Positions 41,558 to 49,227 of a DNA stretch of 53,138 bases are shown one piece after another. The DNA is taken from NCBI GenBank assembly GCA_030681895.1, contig JAUXRI010000115.1:1-53138 (forward strand), given 5' to 3'. The position numbers and the translations under genes are program-made. How positions within the stretch are numbered: the stretch's first letter is position 1; each line of letters begins with the position of its first letter. This stretch comes from Myxococcales bacterium. GTDB taxonomy: Bacteria; Myxococcota; Myxococcia; Myxococcales; Myxococcaceae. The notes under the pieces were generated by a model. That model saw only the letters and a list, made by a program, of their open reading frames with translations. It made no database searches and was not told where the DNA came from.

Positions 41558-43360
41558 TTAGTTGAAGTCTTCGAGGCGAACGGCCCCGTCTTTCTGGAAA
41601 GTGACGAACACCGCGTTGTCGCCCCACACGCTCGGGAGCATGAACTGCACGCGGTCCTTCACGGCGTCGAAGCCGACGGCCGAGTCTGCGGGGTCGACCT
41701 GCTGCAGGTCGGCGAAGGAGGCCCAGCGCGTGCGCAACGCGACCTCGAGCCGCGCGGCGTCCGAGATACCGGGGTCGGCCACCATCGTCTCGGCGTGCGT
41801 GCGCGCGAGGCCGAGCGAGAGTTGACGGGCGAGCTCGACGTCGGTCGCGCTGGTGCCGAGGCGCTTCGGCTTCACCTCGGCCGATGCTCCGCCGCTGGCG
41901 ACTTGAATCGTCGAGAGCGTGATGGGACCGCCCGCGACGGGCCGGTGCGCCGCCGCGAAGCCGACGCCGAAGCCGGGAGCCGCACGAACGCTGCCCGAGC
42001 CGAGCACCTGCTGCGGAACGCCGAGCGCGGTGTCGAGGCGGGCGGCGAGGGCCTGCTCTGTCATGCCGAGCGAGGGCAGCGTCAGCCCTTCGATGGTCGC
42101 GTCGGAGCCGTTTCGCGGCACGTTCAACTTCGCGACGATGGCGCCTCCAGTCGGCGGCAGCCACTTCAGGTCGAACTGCGTGCCAGTCGGCGTGGTGCGC
42201 GTGCCAGTCACCTCGACGGGACGGTCGACGCCGAGCAGGGTCTTGATGAGGTCCTTCGGCACGGGGCCAACCACCGGCGCAGGAGCGACCGGCACGTGCA
42301 GCGCCTTCAGCTCGCGGCCCGACGACGACACACCGAACAGCACCACGCCCTTCGCCTTCGGCATCCAGTCGGCGCCCTGCTCGTAGGAGCGGCCTCCGAA
42401 CACCGTGCCCGACGCATCGGCGAGCGCGTCGACGGCGGCCTTCGCTTCGGCGGTGGTGGCTCCAGCCTGCCTGAGCATCGCGTGTGCTTCGCTGCGCGTG
42501 AGCGGCACCACCTGCGAGGGCAACACGCCGAAGGCCTTCTGGGAAAACTGCACCATCGTATTGAGCCGCGGCGGCGCGCCCGTCACACCCACCGTGCCCG
42601 AGGCCAGCGTCGCGCCCGTCTGAAATGCGCTGCCAGTGCCCAGCGGCTTGCTCGAGAAGCGGCTCACCGTGGTGGAGCGCGCGTCGGTGTACAGGTTTGC
42701 CAGTTGCTCCGCGTAGGCGCGCGAGGTGGAGGTCAGCTTCGAGGCAGGGTCGGCGAGCAAACGCAGCAGGCCGGCTTTTTCCCAGCCGTCGACCGACGCG
42801 ATGGTGAGCTCGTTGCCAACGAGGCCCTTCGCTGCGTCTCGGAGCTCTTTCGTCGAGACCGTCGAACCCGACGCCGAGCTGCTGTGCTTCGCGTCGTCGA
42901 TGGCCGTCGCAAACGCCTCGACGGAGGGTGAGACGTCTCGCGGCGCCACCCGCTCCCGCACCGCGCCAGGCGTCGTATCCCACGTGACGTTGCGTTTTCC
43001 CGCGGCGTCGAAGCCCGTGGTGCCGCTCGCCAGGAGCGCGCCCTTTTCGCTGAAGACCTCGAGGAAGCCGTCGTCGCCGTCAGTCGTCGTGTGGAGCGCG
43101 TAGACAGGCTGGCCGTTCGCCGTCGTCTTCAGCAGCCGCACGCTGCCGAGGTCGTTGTCTTCCCACGAGCGATAGAGCGCGTACGCCCGCTGCACCGACT
43201 CAGGGCCCGTCGTCGGCGCCTTCGTGCGCGCGATGTCGAGCCGGCCGACCGCCGAGGTGCTGCCGAAGTTGAAGCCTTCAGCCCAGGTCTTCGCGGCGGT
43301 GGTGACCGACGCGGTGGAGGTCGTCGGAGTCGAAGGAACGCGGCCAATGGGTGCAGGCAT
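41558..43360 (-). CDS. Large protein of unknown function, first gene of the SUFU operon
   Basis: The 600-residue soluble protein has no signal or membrane segment. The N terminus is Thr/Ser/Pro-rich (MPAPIGRVPSTPTTSTASV). A segment at about 50-110 (RAYALYRSWEDNDLGSVRLL, VYALHTTTDGDDGFLEVFSE) looks globular. There are further alpha/beta segments (GVVLFGVSSSGRELKALHVP, DLIKTLLGVDRPVEVTGTRT), and a C-terminal part ends in VWGDNAVFVTFQKDGAVRLED. I do not recognise any domain. The ATG at 43360 lies next to a hairpin and an AT-rich promoter region. It is followed by the P-domain lipoprotein after 10 nt. The SUFU gene at the end of the operon makes an effector-immunity role one possibility, but no toxin motif is visible. 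Confidence 0.6.
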   Translation of the reverse strand: MPAPIGRVPSTPTTSTASVTTAAKTWAEGFNFGSTSAVGRLDIARTKAPTTGPESVQRAYALYRSWEDNDLGSVRLLKTTANGQPVYALHTTTDGDDGFLEVFSEKGALLASGTTGFDAAGKRNVTWDTTPGAVRERVAPRDVSPSVEAFATAIDDAKHSSSASGSTVSTKELRDAAKGLVGNELTIASVDGWEKAGLLRLLADPASKLTSTSRAYAEQLANLYTDARSTTVSRFSSKPLGTGSAFQTGATLASGTVGVTGAPPRLNTMVQFSQKAFGVLPSQVVPLTRSEAHAMLRQAGATTAEAKAAVDALADASGTVFGGRSYEQGADWMPKAKGVVLFGVSSSGRELKALHVPVAPAPVVGPVPKDLIKTLLGVDRPVEVTGTRTTPTGTQFDLKWLPPTGGAIVAKLNVPRNGSDATIEGLTLPSLGMTEQALAARLDTALGVPQQVLGSGSVRAAPGFGVGFAAAHRPVAGGPITLSTIQVASGGASAEVKPKRLGTSATDVELARQLSLGLARTHAETMVADPGISDAARLEVALRTRWASFADLQQVDPADSAVGFDAVKDRVQFMLPSVWGDNAVFVTFQKDGAVRLEDFN

Positions 43361-43511
43361 GCCGGGGTTATCGCCCGGCTGAATCCTACGTTGTGTGATA
43401 AAACCTACACTCTACAAGTATCCGGAACTGCTCTTGTTTTTTTTGCGCGTGACCTTGATCAGGACCTCAACCGGACTGGGCGTGGCGCAACAGAGGAGCT
43501 AGGACAGCGAC
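43361..43511. promoter_or_regulatory. AT-rich divergent promoter region with hairpin
   Basis: This 151-bp region separates the SUFU operon (-) from the diguanylate cyclase (+). GCCGGG at 43361-43366 pairs with CCCGGC at 43374-43379, next to the minus-strand start at 43360, so it would fold in the leader of that mRNA. A T8 tract (43437-43444) follows a weak ACAAG/CTTGT dyad, and the segment 43385-43445 is far more AT-rich than its surroundings. TAGGAC at 43500-43505, 6 nt before the GTG at 43512, is the likely -10 for the cyclase. Confidence 0.5.
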
Positions 43512-45050
43512 GTGCGCCAGGGGACTCCAGCACCGTCTTCCGCGCGCGAGGCGGCGCACTTCAGGGCGCTCGTCGAGGTCACCTCGGACTGGTTGTGGGA
43601 GGTCGACGCCGAAGGGCGCTACACCTTCTCGAACCCGAAGGTGGTCGAGCTGCTCGGCTACGAGGTGCACGAGGTGTTGGGCAAGACGCCCTTCGACTTC
43701 ATGGTGCCTGGCGAGGCGAAGCGCGTGGGCGGAGTGTTCGCATCCATCGTCGCCGACCGCGCCGAGTTCCACGACCTGCTGAACGTCAACCGGCACCGCG
43801 CGGGGCACGAGGTGGTGATGGAGACGAGCGGGGTGCCCATCTTCGGCGATGACGGTGGCTTCCTCGGCTATCGCGGCATCGACCGCGACGTGACGGAGCG
43901 GTCGAACGCCGAGCGCCGCCTGCTCCTCGCCGACGCGGCGGTGAAGGCCTCGGCCGAGGGCATCATCGTCGCCGACACCAGCGGCCACATCACCGCGGTG
44001 AACCCGGCCTGGGCGACGATGTCGGGCTTCCCCGAGTCAGCCCAGCTGGGACGTGAGCCCTCGATGTTGTCAGCCACCGACGGCACGCGCGCGCGTCTGT
44101 GGGAGGTGCTCGACGGAGCGCCGAAGTGGAGCGGCGAAGGCACCTGCCGTCATCGCTCGGGCGAGACGTTCCCCGTGTGGATGACGCTCTCGACGGTGTT
44201 CGACGACGCGCGGGCCGTCACCGGCTACGTCGCGCTCGTCAGCGACATGACCGAGCGCCGCGCCGCCGAGGCCACCGTGCGCTTCCAGGCGAACCACGAC
44301 GCGGTGACCCAGCTCGCCAACCGCAACGCGTTTCTCTCCACGCTCACGCGGGCCATCGCCGACGGCCGGCGCACCCACGAGCGTGTCGCGGTGCTCTTCA
44401 TCGACCTCGACGGCTTCAAGCCGGTGAACGACCAGCACGGGCACGGTGTGGGCGACGTGCTGCTGGCGACGACGGCGCGCCGGCTCGAGCGCTGCGTGCG
44501 GCGCACCGACCTCGTGGCGCGCTTCGGTGGTGACGAGTTCACCATTCTGCTGCGCGGCCTCCTGGATGACGCGGTGCCGCGACGCGTGGCCGAGGCGTGC
44601 GTCAAGGCGCTCGCCGCGCCGTACCGCCTCGAGGGTCTTCAGGTGCGCGTGGGCGCCAGTATCGGCGTCGCGCTCTGCCCGAAGAACGGCACCGCCGACA
44701 CGCTCGTCGCTGCCGCTGATGCGGCGATGTACGAGGCGAAGCGGGCCGGTGGGAGCCAGGTCGTCGTGAGCGGCGCCGGTGCGCGCGTCGTGAAGCCGAA
44801 GACGCTCGCGACACCGACGAAGCGCGGGACATTGAAGAAGCGCGAGACGCCGAAGAAGCGCGTGACACCGAAGCCGCGCGTGACGCCGAAGCCGCGCGTG
44901 ACGCCGAAGCCGCGCGTGACGCCGAAGAAGCGCGTGACACCGAAGCCGCGCGTGACACCGAAGCCGCGCGTGACGCCGAAGCCGCGCGTGACGCCGAAGC
45001 CGCGCGTGACGCCGAAGCCGCGCGTGACGCCGAAGCCGCAGCGACGCTGA
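43512..45050 (+). CDS. PAS-PAS-GGDEF diguanylate cyclase with basic repeat tail
   Basis: The 512-residue cytoplasmic protein has two PAS domains (about 15-130 and 135-260), each ending in a D-[RM]-x-V/M-TERR-type linker, then a GGDEF domain. The active site RFGGDEF (339-343 for GGDEF) is intact, and the inhibitory I-site RRTD (330-333) is at the correct five-residue spacing, so it should make cyclic di-GMP with product inhibition. From about residue 430 the C terminus is a Lys/Arg/Pro/Thr tail with ten RVTP units ([12 protein letters not shown]), a histone H1-like tail that could bind DNA, RNA or acidic partners. The gene starts with GTG at 43512, with TAGGAC 6 nt upstream and no Shine-Dalgarno. 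Confidence 0.95.
   Translation: MRQGTPAPSSAREAAHFRALVEVTSDWLWEVDAEGRYTFSNPKVVELLGYEVHEVLGKTPFDFMVPGEAKRVGGVFASIVADRAEFHDLLNVNRHRAGHEVVMETSGVPIFGDDGGFLGYRGIDRDVTERSNAERRLLLADAAVKASAEGIIVADTSGHITAVNPAWATMSGFPESAQLGREPSMLSATDGTRARLWEVLDGAPKWSGEGTCRHRSGETFPVWMTLSTVFDDARAVTGYVALVSDMTERRAAEATVRFQANHDAVTQLANRNAFLSTLTRAIADGRRTHERVAVLFIDLDGFKPVNDQHGHGVGDVLLATTARRLERCVRRTDLVARFGGDEFTILLRGLLDDAVPRRVAEACVKALAAPYRLEGLQVRVGASIGVALCPKNGTADTLVAAADAAMYEAKRAGGSQVVVSGAGARVVKPKTLATPTKRGTLKKRETPKKRVTPKPRVTPKPRVTPKPRVTPKKRVTPKPRVTPKPRVTPKPRVTPKPRVTPKPRVTPKPQRR
44858..45040 (+). repeat. 18-bp in-frame repeat encoding RVTPKP
   Basis: Ten head-to-tail units of the type CGCGTGACGCCGAAGCCG encode RVTPKP or RVTPKK at the C terminus of the diguanylate cyclase. 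Units are almost identical, varying by ACA/ACG and CCG/AAG, which points to recent slippage. The antisense frame through it is an artefact. Confidence 0.92.
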
Positions 45051-45057
45051 TCACGCT

Positions 45058-45410
45058 CTACAGCGCGCCGACGCCGTCCTTCTGGTGACACACCGTGCAC
45101 GTGAAGGCCGAGCCGGTGACGAACTTCTTGTCGAGCACGGGCTGCTCGCGAGGCTCGACGCGGAAGGCCTCGACGTTCGCGGCGGCGTTGGCGAGCCGTG
45201 ACTCGAGCAGGGCGCGGTACGGCCACTGCGCGTAGGTCGCCGACAGCTTCGCCGCCGGTGTGCGCCGCGATGGACGCGTCGTTACGGGTGCGTGAGGTAC
45301 ACCTGCTTGTGCCTCTCGAGCAGCGGGCCGATGGCGTCGTATTCGCCGGCTGGTCGACGCGAAGGTTGAGCTCGTCGTCATCGGCGGTGTCGAGCGCAAC
45401 CGCAGGGGCT
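45058..45410 (-). pseudogene. Frameshifted remnant with C-terminal haem c motif
   Basis: Minus-strand translation gives protein-like pieces in different frames: DELNLRVDQPA, then GEYDAIGPLLERHKQVYLTHP followed by a stop, then TYAQWPYRALLESRLANAAA and FVTGSAFTCTVCHQKDGVGAL ending in a TAG at 45058. The last piece has a CTVCH haem-binding motif at the end of the protein. The pieces read as one ancestral protein broken by at least two single-base indels. It converges on the diguanylate cyclase and its upstream end abuts the gpmA promoter. No intact start remains visible. Confidence 0.6.
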
Positions 45411-45444
45411 GACGACTTCCACTGCTCTGCTACAACGCCCGGCC

Positions 45445-46197
45445 ATGTCATCGACCCTGTGCATCGTCCGTCACGGCCAGAGCCTCTGGAACGAGAAGAA
45501 CCTCTTCACCGGTTGGGTCGACGTCGACCTGACGGCGCAGGGCGAGAAGGAAGCCCGCAACGCCGGTGAGCTGATGAAGAAGGCCGGCCTGTGGTTCGAC
45601 GTGGGCCACACCTCGCTGCTCTCTCGCGCCGTGCGCACCGCCAACCTCGCGCTCGAGACGCTGGGGCAGGTGTGGTTGCCGGTGGAGCGCTCCTGGCGCC
45701 TCAACGAGCGGCACTACGGAGACCTGCAGGGCAAGGACAAGGTCGAGATGGTGCAGCAGTTCGGCAAGGACCAGGTGCAGCTGTGGCGCCGCAGCTACGA
45801 CGTGCCGCCGCCTCCCGTGAAGCGCGACCACGAGTTCCACCCCTCGAACGACAAGCGCTACCGCTCGCTCGCGCAAGACGCGCTGCCCACCTCGGAGTGC
45901 CTCAAGGACGTCGTCGCCCGCGTGTTGCCGTATTGGTACGACGCCGTGGTGCCGCAGCTGCGCGCCGGGCAGAGCGTCATCGTCGTCGCGCACGGCAACT
46001 CGCTGCGCGCGCTGGTGAAGCACCTCGAGTGCATCTCCGACGGCGACATCGTCGAGCTCAACATTCCCACCGGCATGCCGCGGCTCTATCGCTTCAAGGA
46101 CGACCTCTCGTTCGCCGAGGCGCCGCGCTACCTCGACGAGGCAGCCGCGAAGGCAGGCGCTGCGGCCGTCGCGAATCAAATCGCCTCGAAGCCGTGA
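45445..46197 (+). CDS. gpmA: 2,3-bisphosphoglycerate-dependent phosphoglycerate mutase
   Basis: The 250-residue cytoplasmic enzyme interconverts 3- and 2-phosphoglycerate in glycolysis and gluconeogenesis. The histidine phosphatase motif VRHGQSLWNEKNLFTGWVD holds the phosphohistidine (His10). SRAVRTANLAL, the catalytic glutamate in RLNERHYGDLQG, and the second histidine in VIVVAHGNSLRALVKHLE are all present. The length is normal for dPGM. TACAAC lies 8 nt before the ATG and no clear Shine-Dalgarno is seen. The next gene starts 4 nt after the stop, so they are co-transcribed. Confidence 0.97.
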   Translation: MSSTLCIVRHGQSLWNEKNLFTGWVDVDLTAQGEKEARNAGELMKKAGLWFDVGHTSLLSRAVRTANLALETLGQVWLPVERSWRLNERHYGDLQGKDKVEMVQQFGKDQVQLWRRSYDVPPPPVKRDHEFHPSNDKRYRSLAQDALPTSECLKDVVARVLPYWYDAVVPQLRAGQSVIVVAHGNSLRALVKHLECISDGDIVELNIPTGMPRLYRFKDDLSFAEAPRYLDEAAAKAGAAAVANQIASKP

Positions 46198-46201
46198 CGA
46201 G

Positions 46202-47404
46202 ATGTTGAAGCGGCCGGTCGTCATCCTGCTCGTGGTGTTCGCCATCGCGGGAACGGTGGCGGCCGTGCGCACCCACTTCCGTCGTCGGCAGCTCACCGAG
46301 AGCGCGACGTCGGTCTCACCCGACGTGATGGCGGTGAAGTACCACTTCGGCCCGCCGCCCTGTCTGCGCTACCCGCGCTCGCTCGACGAGGTGCCGCAGG
46401 CCGAGTTCGACGAGACGGCGAAGCGCCTCGACGCGGTGGGCCTCGCGAGTGATCAGCTCGCCGACCTCGTCGGTCACTTCATCACGGAACACACGACGCG
46501 TGAGCTGAGCGCCCACGCGGCGTCGAGCGTCGACGAGTACCTCGAGCAGCTGGAGCAACAACAACGCGAGCCCCTGTCGAAGGTCTCCTTCTGGATGCAG
46601 CGTGAGCTCCTGCGCGCGAAGCTTGCGAAGCTGGTCGACGGTGCCAACGACACGCTCCGCAACCTCGAGACAGAGGGGGCCGTCGTCTGGGCCGCGCTCA
46701 CTCCGGAGCAGCGAACGACACTGCAGGCAATCGATACCGACCAGCCGCTCCACTTCGAGGTCGCCGGGGTGTTGCGAGTCCTCAAGCCCCTCAAGGTGTT
46801 GACGACGCGGCGCCGCGCGAGGGCCATCGTCGAGCTCGCGCGTGAGGCGAAGACGAAGCGCCCCGAGTTCCCCGTTCGCCTGGAGGACCTGTCGTTGCCC
46901 GGGCCGCAGCGCCTCGACGCGTGGGGGAATGAGTTCGTCCTCTCGGCGGCCACCAGCGTCATCGAGGTGCGCTCCGAGGGCGACGATGATCAGCGCGACG
47001 AGGACGACGTCATCGAGACGCTCGACGGTCCGGTCGATCCGGCAGCGGCTCCCCCGCGCTCCGATGAGGCGGCTCCGTGCGAGGCGCCGACGGGAAAGAC
47101 CGTGCTCCTCGAGCGCCGCATCGCCTCGGACGCCGAAGCACTTGTGCGGGGCGTGCGCGTCGTTCCTGCCTTCGCAGATGGGGGCCTGACAGGCTTCAGG
47201 GTCTCTTCCATTCGCAAGGCGTCCGAAGCCGAGAAGCTGGGGCTCTGCAACGGTGACGTCATTCACGCCATCGACGGCATCGCGCTCGCTTCGCCTGAGA
47301 AGGTCCTCGAGCTGCACGTGGCCGCGTTGAAGCGTGGGAGCACGGCGCTCACCATCGCGCGCGGTGGCGTCACCTTCGTGTTGAAGGTCGAGCTCCGCGA
47401 CTGA
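46202..47404 (+). CDS. Membrane-anchored protein with GspG-like and GspC-PDZ-like segments
   Basis: The 400-residue product has one N-terminal membrane helix (VVILLVVFAIAGTVAAV, about 6-22), so the rest is periplasmic. A helical region (55-170) is followed by RPEFPVRLEDLSLPGPQRLD, AWGNEFVL (240-247) and SEGDDDQRDEDDVIE (258-272). This resembles the C-terminal loop of type II secretion major pseudopilins (DPWGNPY and the acidic calcium site). The last ~100 residues (305-398; VSSIRKASEAEKLGLCNGD, VIHAIDGIALASPEKVLEL) look like the PDZ domain of GspC. No prepilin cleavage site is seen. It may be a secretion-system accessory or assembly factor; no other gsp gene is nearby. It is 4 nt after gpmA. 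Confidence 0.65.
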   Translation: MLKRPVVILLVVFAIAGTVAAVRTHFRRRQLTESATSVSPDVMAVKYHFGPPPCLRYPRSLDEVPQAEFDETAKRLDAVGLASDQLADLVGHFITEHTTRELSAHAASSVDEYLEQLEQQQREPLSKVSFWMQRELLRAKLAKLVDGANDTLRNLETEGAVVWAALTPEQRTTLQAIDTDQPLHFEVAGVLRVLKPLKVLTTRRRARAIVELAREAKTKRPEFPVRLEDLSLPGPQRLDAWGNEFVLSAATSVIEVRSEGDDDQRDEDDVIETLDGPVDPAAAPPRSDEAAPCEAPTGKTVLLERRIASDAEALVRGVRVVPAFADGGLTGFRVSSIRKASEAEKLGLCNGDVIHAIDGIALASPEKVLELHVAALKRGSTALTIARGGVTFVLKVELRD

Positions 47405-47790
47405 CCAGCTGACCCACTTCTGAGGCGTTCGACCCGTGAGCTGCGTCGTCGCGCGGTTGGCGTCCAAAGCTCGTACTTCTGGCGCCCAGCGCTGCTTCCG
47501 CTGAACGGCGCGCTGGTACATCTCGCTGCATGAACCTGCCCCTCGACGGCCCGCCTCGTGCGCTGGCGTGCGCATCGCCAGTGTCCTGCCGAGCAGACAG
47601 CCTGGCCTCCGAAGGCCTTGAACGATGAGCGCGCCCACGTGCGACGAGCCGGGGCACATCGGCTGCAATTGATCAGCTGGCCGCAAAAACGGGACGGGCA
47701 GGCCGCTCCCCGCGTCCGTGCAGGGACGACACCACGCCAGCGTTGCCTGCGAGAACCAGGAAGACGTTCACCTCACCACGGGAGTCCATC
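47405..47790. other. Gap with no supported gene
   Basis: About 386 bp. No reading frame has family character, and no hairpin, repeat or promoter stands out except GGGAG at 47780-47784, the Shine-Dalgarno of the next gene. Confidence 0.5.
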
Positions 47791-48870
47791 ATGAAGATCC
47801 AGAACAAGCTCCGTACCGCCAACGCAGTTCGCACCAGAGCAGCGACGCGCGCGAAGAACCTCGAACGCACCGCCGGGACCAGCAAGGCAGAGAAGGTCGA
47901 GAAGAAGCTCGCCGAGAAGGCGTCGAAGGCCCTCGGTGGCGAACGTTTGCGTGATGCCTTCGAGCCCGCGGCGAGCAGCGGCCAGGCGAAGACCGCCGAG
48001 GCCGACAAGGGCTTCGTCACCGAGCTGTACCGCACGATGCTCAAGCGCGAGCCCGACGCGGAAGGGCTGATGAGCCACCTGCGCGGCCTCGAGCGGGGCA
48101 TGAGCCGCGAAGAGATCACGGACGTCTTCACGCGCAGCCCGGAGTTCGCCGAGGTGCAGGCGCGCGGAGCGACGAGTGGAACGGCGAGCGCGACGAGTGG
48201 CACTGCGTCGGCGACGACTGGAACAGCCTCGAAGATCGGCACCGGCGAGCCGCCCGTCTTCACCGGCTTCGACGCGGCCAAGCTGGGCGCCGACCTGGTG
48301 CGGAAGGACGGCGTCGCGCAGTCGGCGAAGTACACCTTCGCGAAGCTGGCCCAGGCGTCTGGCTCCATGCCGACGACCAAGGCCGAGGCGGAGCAGTGGT
48401 TCACCGAGCACATCAAGCCCGGCCTCGAGAAAGAGGGCTTTGGCGTCGACTGGGTGAAAGGCGACAAGGCGCTCGTGCGCACGCGTGAGAACCCGCAAGG
48501 CGAGGTCATCGACTTCGTGCGCGCGGCCGACTCGAAAGACCCCAGCCAGATTGCCCTCGCGTGGCAGTCAGAAGGTGGGAGCGGAACCGGGACCGGAGGC
48601 GTGAGCGGCGTGACGGGGAAGGGCTCCGTCGGTGGCAGTGGTCACGCCGACCGCGACTTCGTGATGTCGGTGCTCTCGAATTACCCGCCGACGAACGACG
48701 GCATTCAGCGCGCCGTGGAGGAGCTCCGCAAACACCCTGGGTACGAGAACGCCGTCATCCTCGAGCACGCGCTCCGCCTCGACAAAATCGACTTCGGCCG
48801 GGGGAATATCGTCGACGTGGTGGTGGGCTCGGGCGGCCCGAACCCGAGCTGGGGCTGGATGCCGGAGTAA
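47791..48870 (+). CDS. DUF4214 domain protein
   Basis: The 359-residue protein starts with a Lys/Arg/Ala-rich helical region (1-65), then a DUF4214-like segment at about 73-118 (KGFVTELYRTMLKREPDAEG, LERGMSREEITDVFTRSPEF). This module is found in many secreted and surface proteins. A Thr/Ser/Gly/Ala linker with TASATSGTASATTGTAS (about 130-146) leads to a second globular domain (155-260) of unknown type, and a Gly-rich spacer (GGSGTGTGGVSGVTGKGSVG) precedes a final ~70-residue domain ending GPNPSWGWMPE. No signal peptide is visible. The ATG at 47791 has GGGAG 8 nt upstream. Confidence 0.72.
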   Translation: MKIQNKLRTANAVRTRAATRAKNLERTAGTSKAEKVEKKLAEKASKALGGERLRDAFEPAASSGQAKTAEADKGFVTELYRTMLKREPDAEGLMSHLRGLERGMSREEITDVFTRSPEFAEVQARGATSGTASATSGTASATTGTASKIGTGEPPVFTGFDAAKLGADLVRKDGVAQSAKYTFAKLAQASGSMPTTKAEAEQWFTEHIKPGLEKEGFGVDWVKGDKALVRTRENPQGEVIDFVRAADSKDPSQIALAWQSEGGSGTGTGGVSGVTGKGSVGGSGHADRDFVMSVLSNYPPTNDGIQRAVEELRKHPGYENAVILEHALRLDKIDFGRGNIVDVVVGSGGPNPSWGWMPE

Positions 48871-49227
48871 CGGCTCCAGGAACGGCGGCCAGAAGTGAGG
48901 TCGTCGTGAAGGTGCGTGCAAAGCCTCGAGACGCGAGGGCCACTCAGAATGGGCGAAGTTCGTCACTCGCGCGCAGGCGGGCGCTTCCCAGAACACGTCT
49001 CCTCCGGGACTCCAGTGAGCACGCGGTTGACGTGAAGACGCGTCAACTTCGAACCGCCACGTGTCGCGCGCGAGACGTGTTCCGGGAAGCGCTTCGACCC
49101 CTCGACCCGACCGGCCGCGCCAGCGCGGCGTGCGAACCTCTCGTCCGCGACCATCGACACTCGGGGCTTCGGAGCGCCGGTTCCGTCTTGCGTCTCTCGT
49201 GCGTTCGCGCTTCGAGCAGCTTCACGC
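48871..49227. other. Gap with no supported gene
   Basis: About 357 bp. Open frames on both strands are Arg/Ser-rich shadows. No repeat or strong hairpin was seen. Confidence 0.5.

Noticed and set aside
43414..43444. Intrinsic terminator from ACAAG/CTTGT plus T8
   Set aside because: The stem is only 5 bp with a 14-nt loop and lies in a divergent promoter region where no transcript needs to end.
44639..45451. Minus-strand frame with GFGVTR repeats
   Set aside because: It is the antisense reading of the RVTPKP-encoding repeat of the diguanylate cyclase; the GGDEF gene on the other strand is certain.
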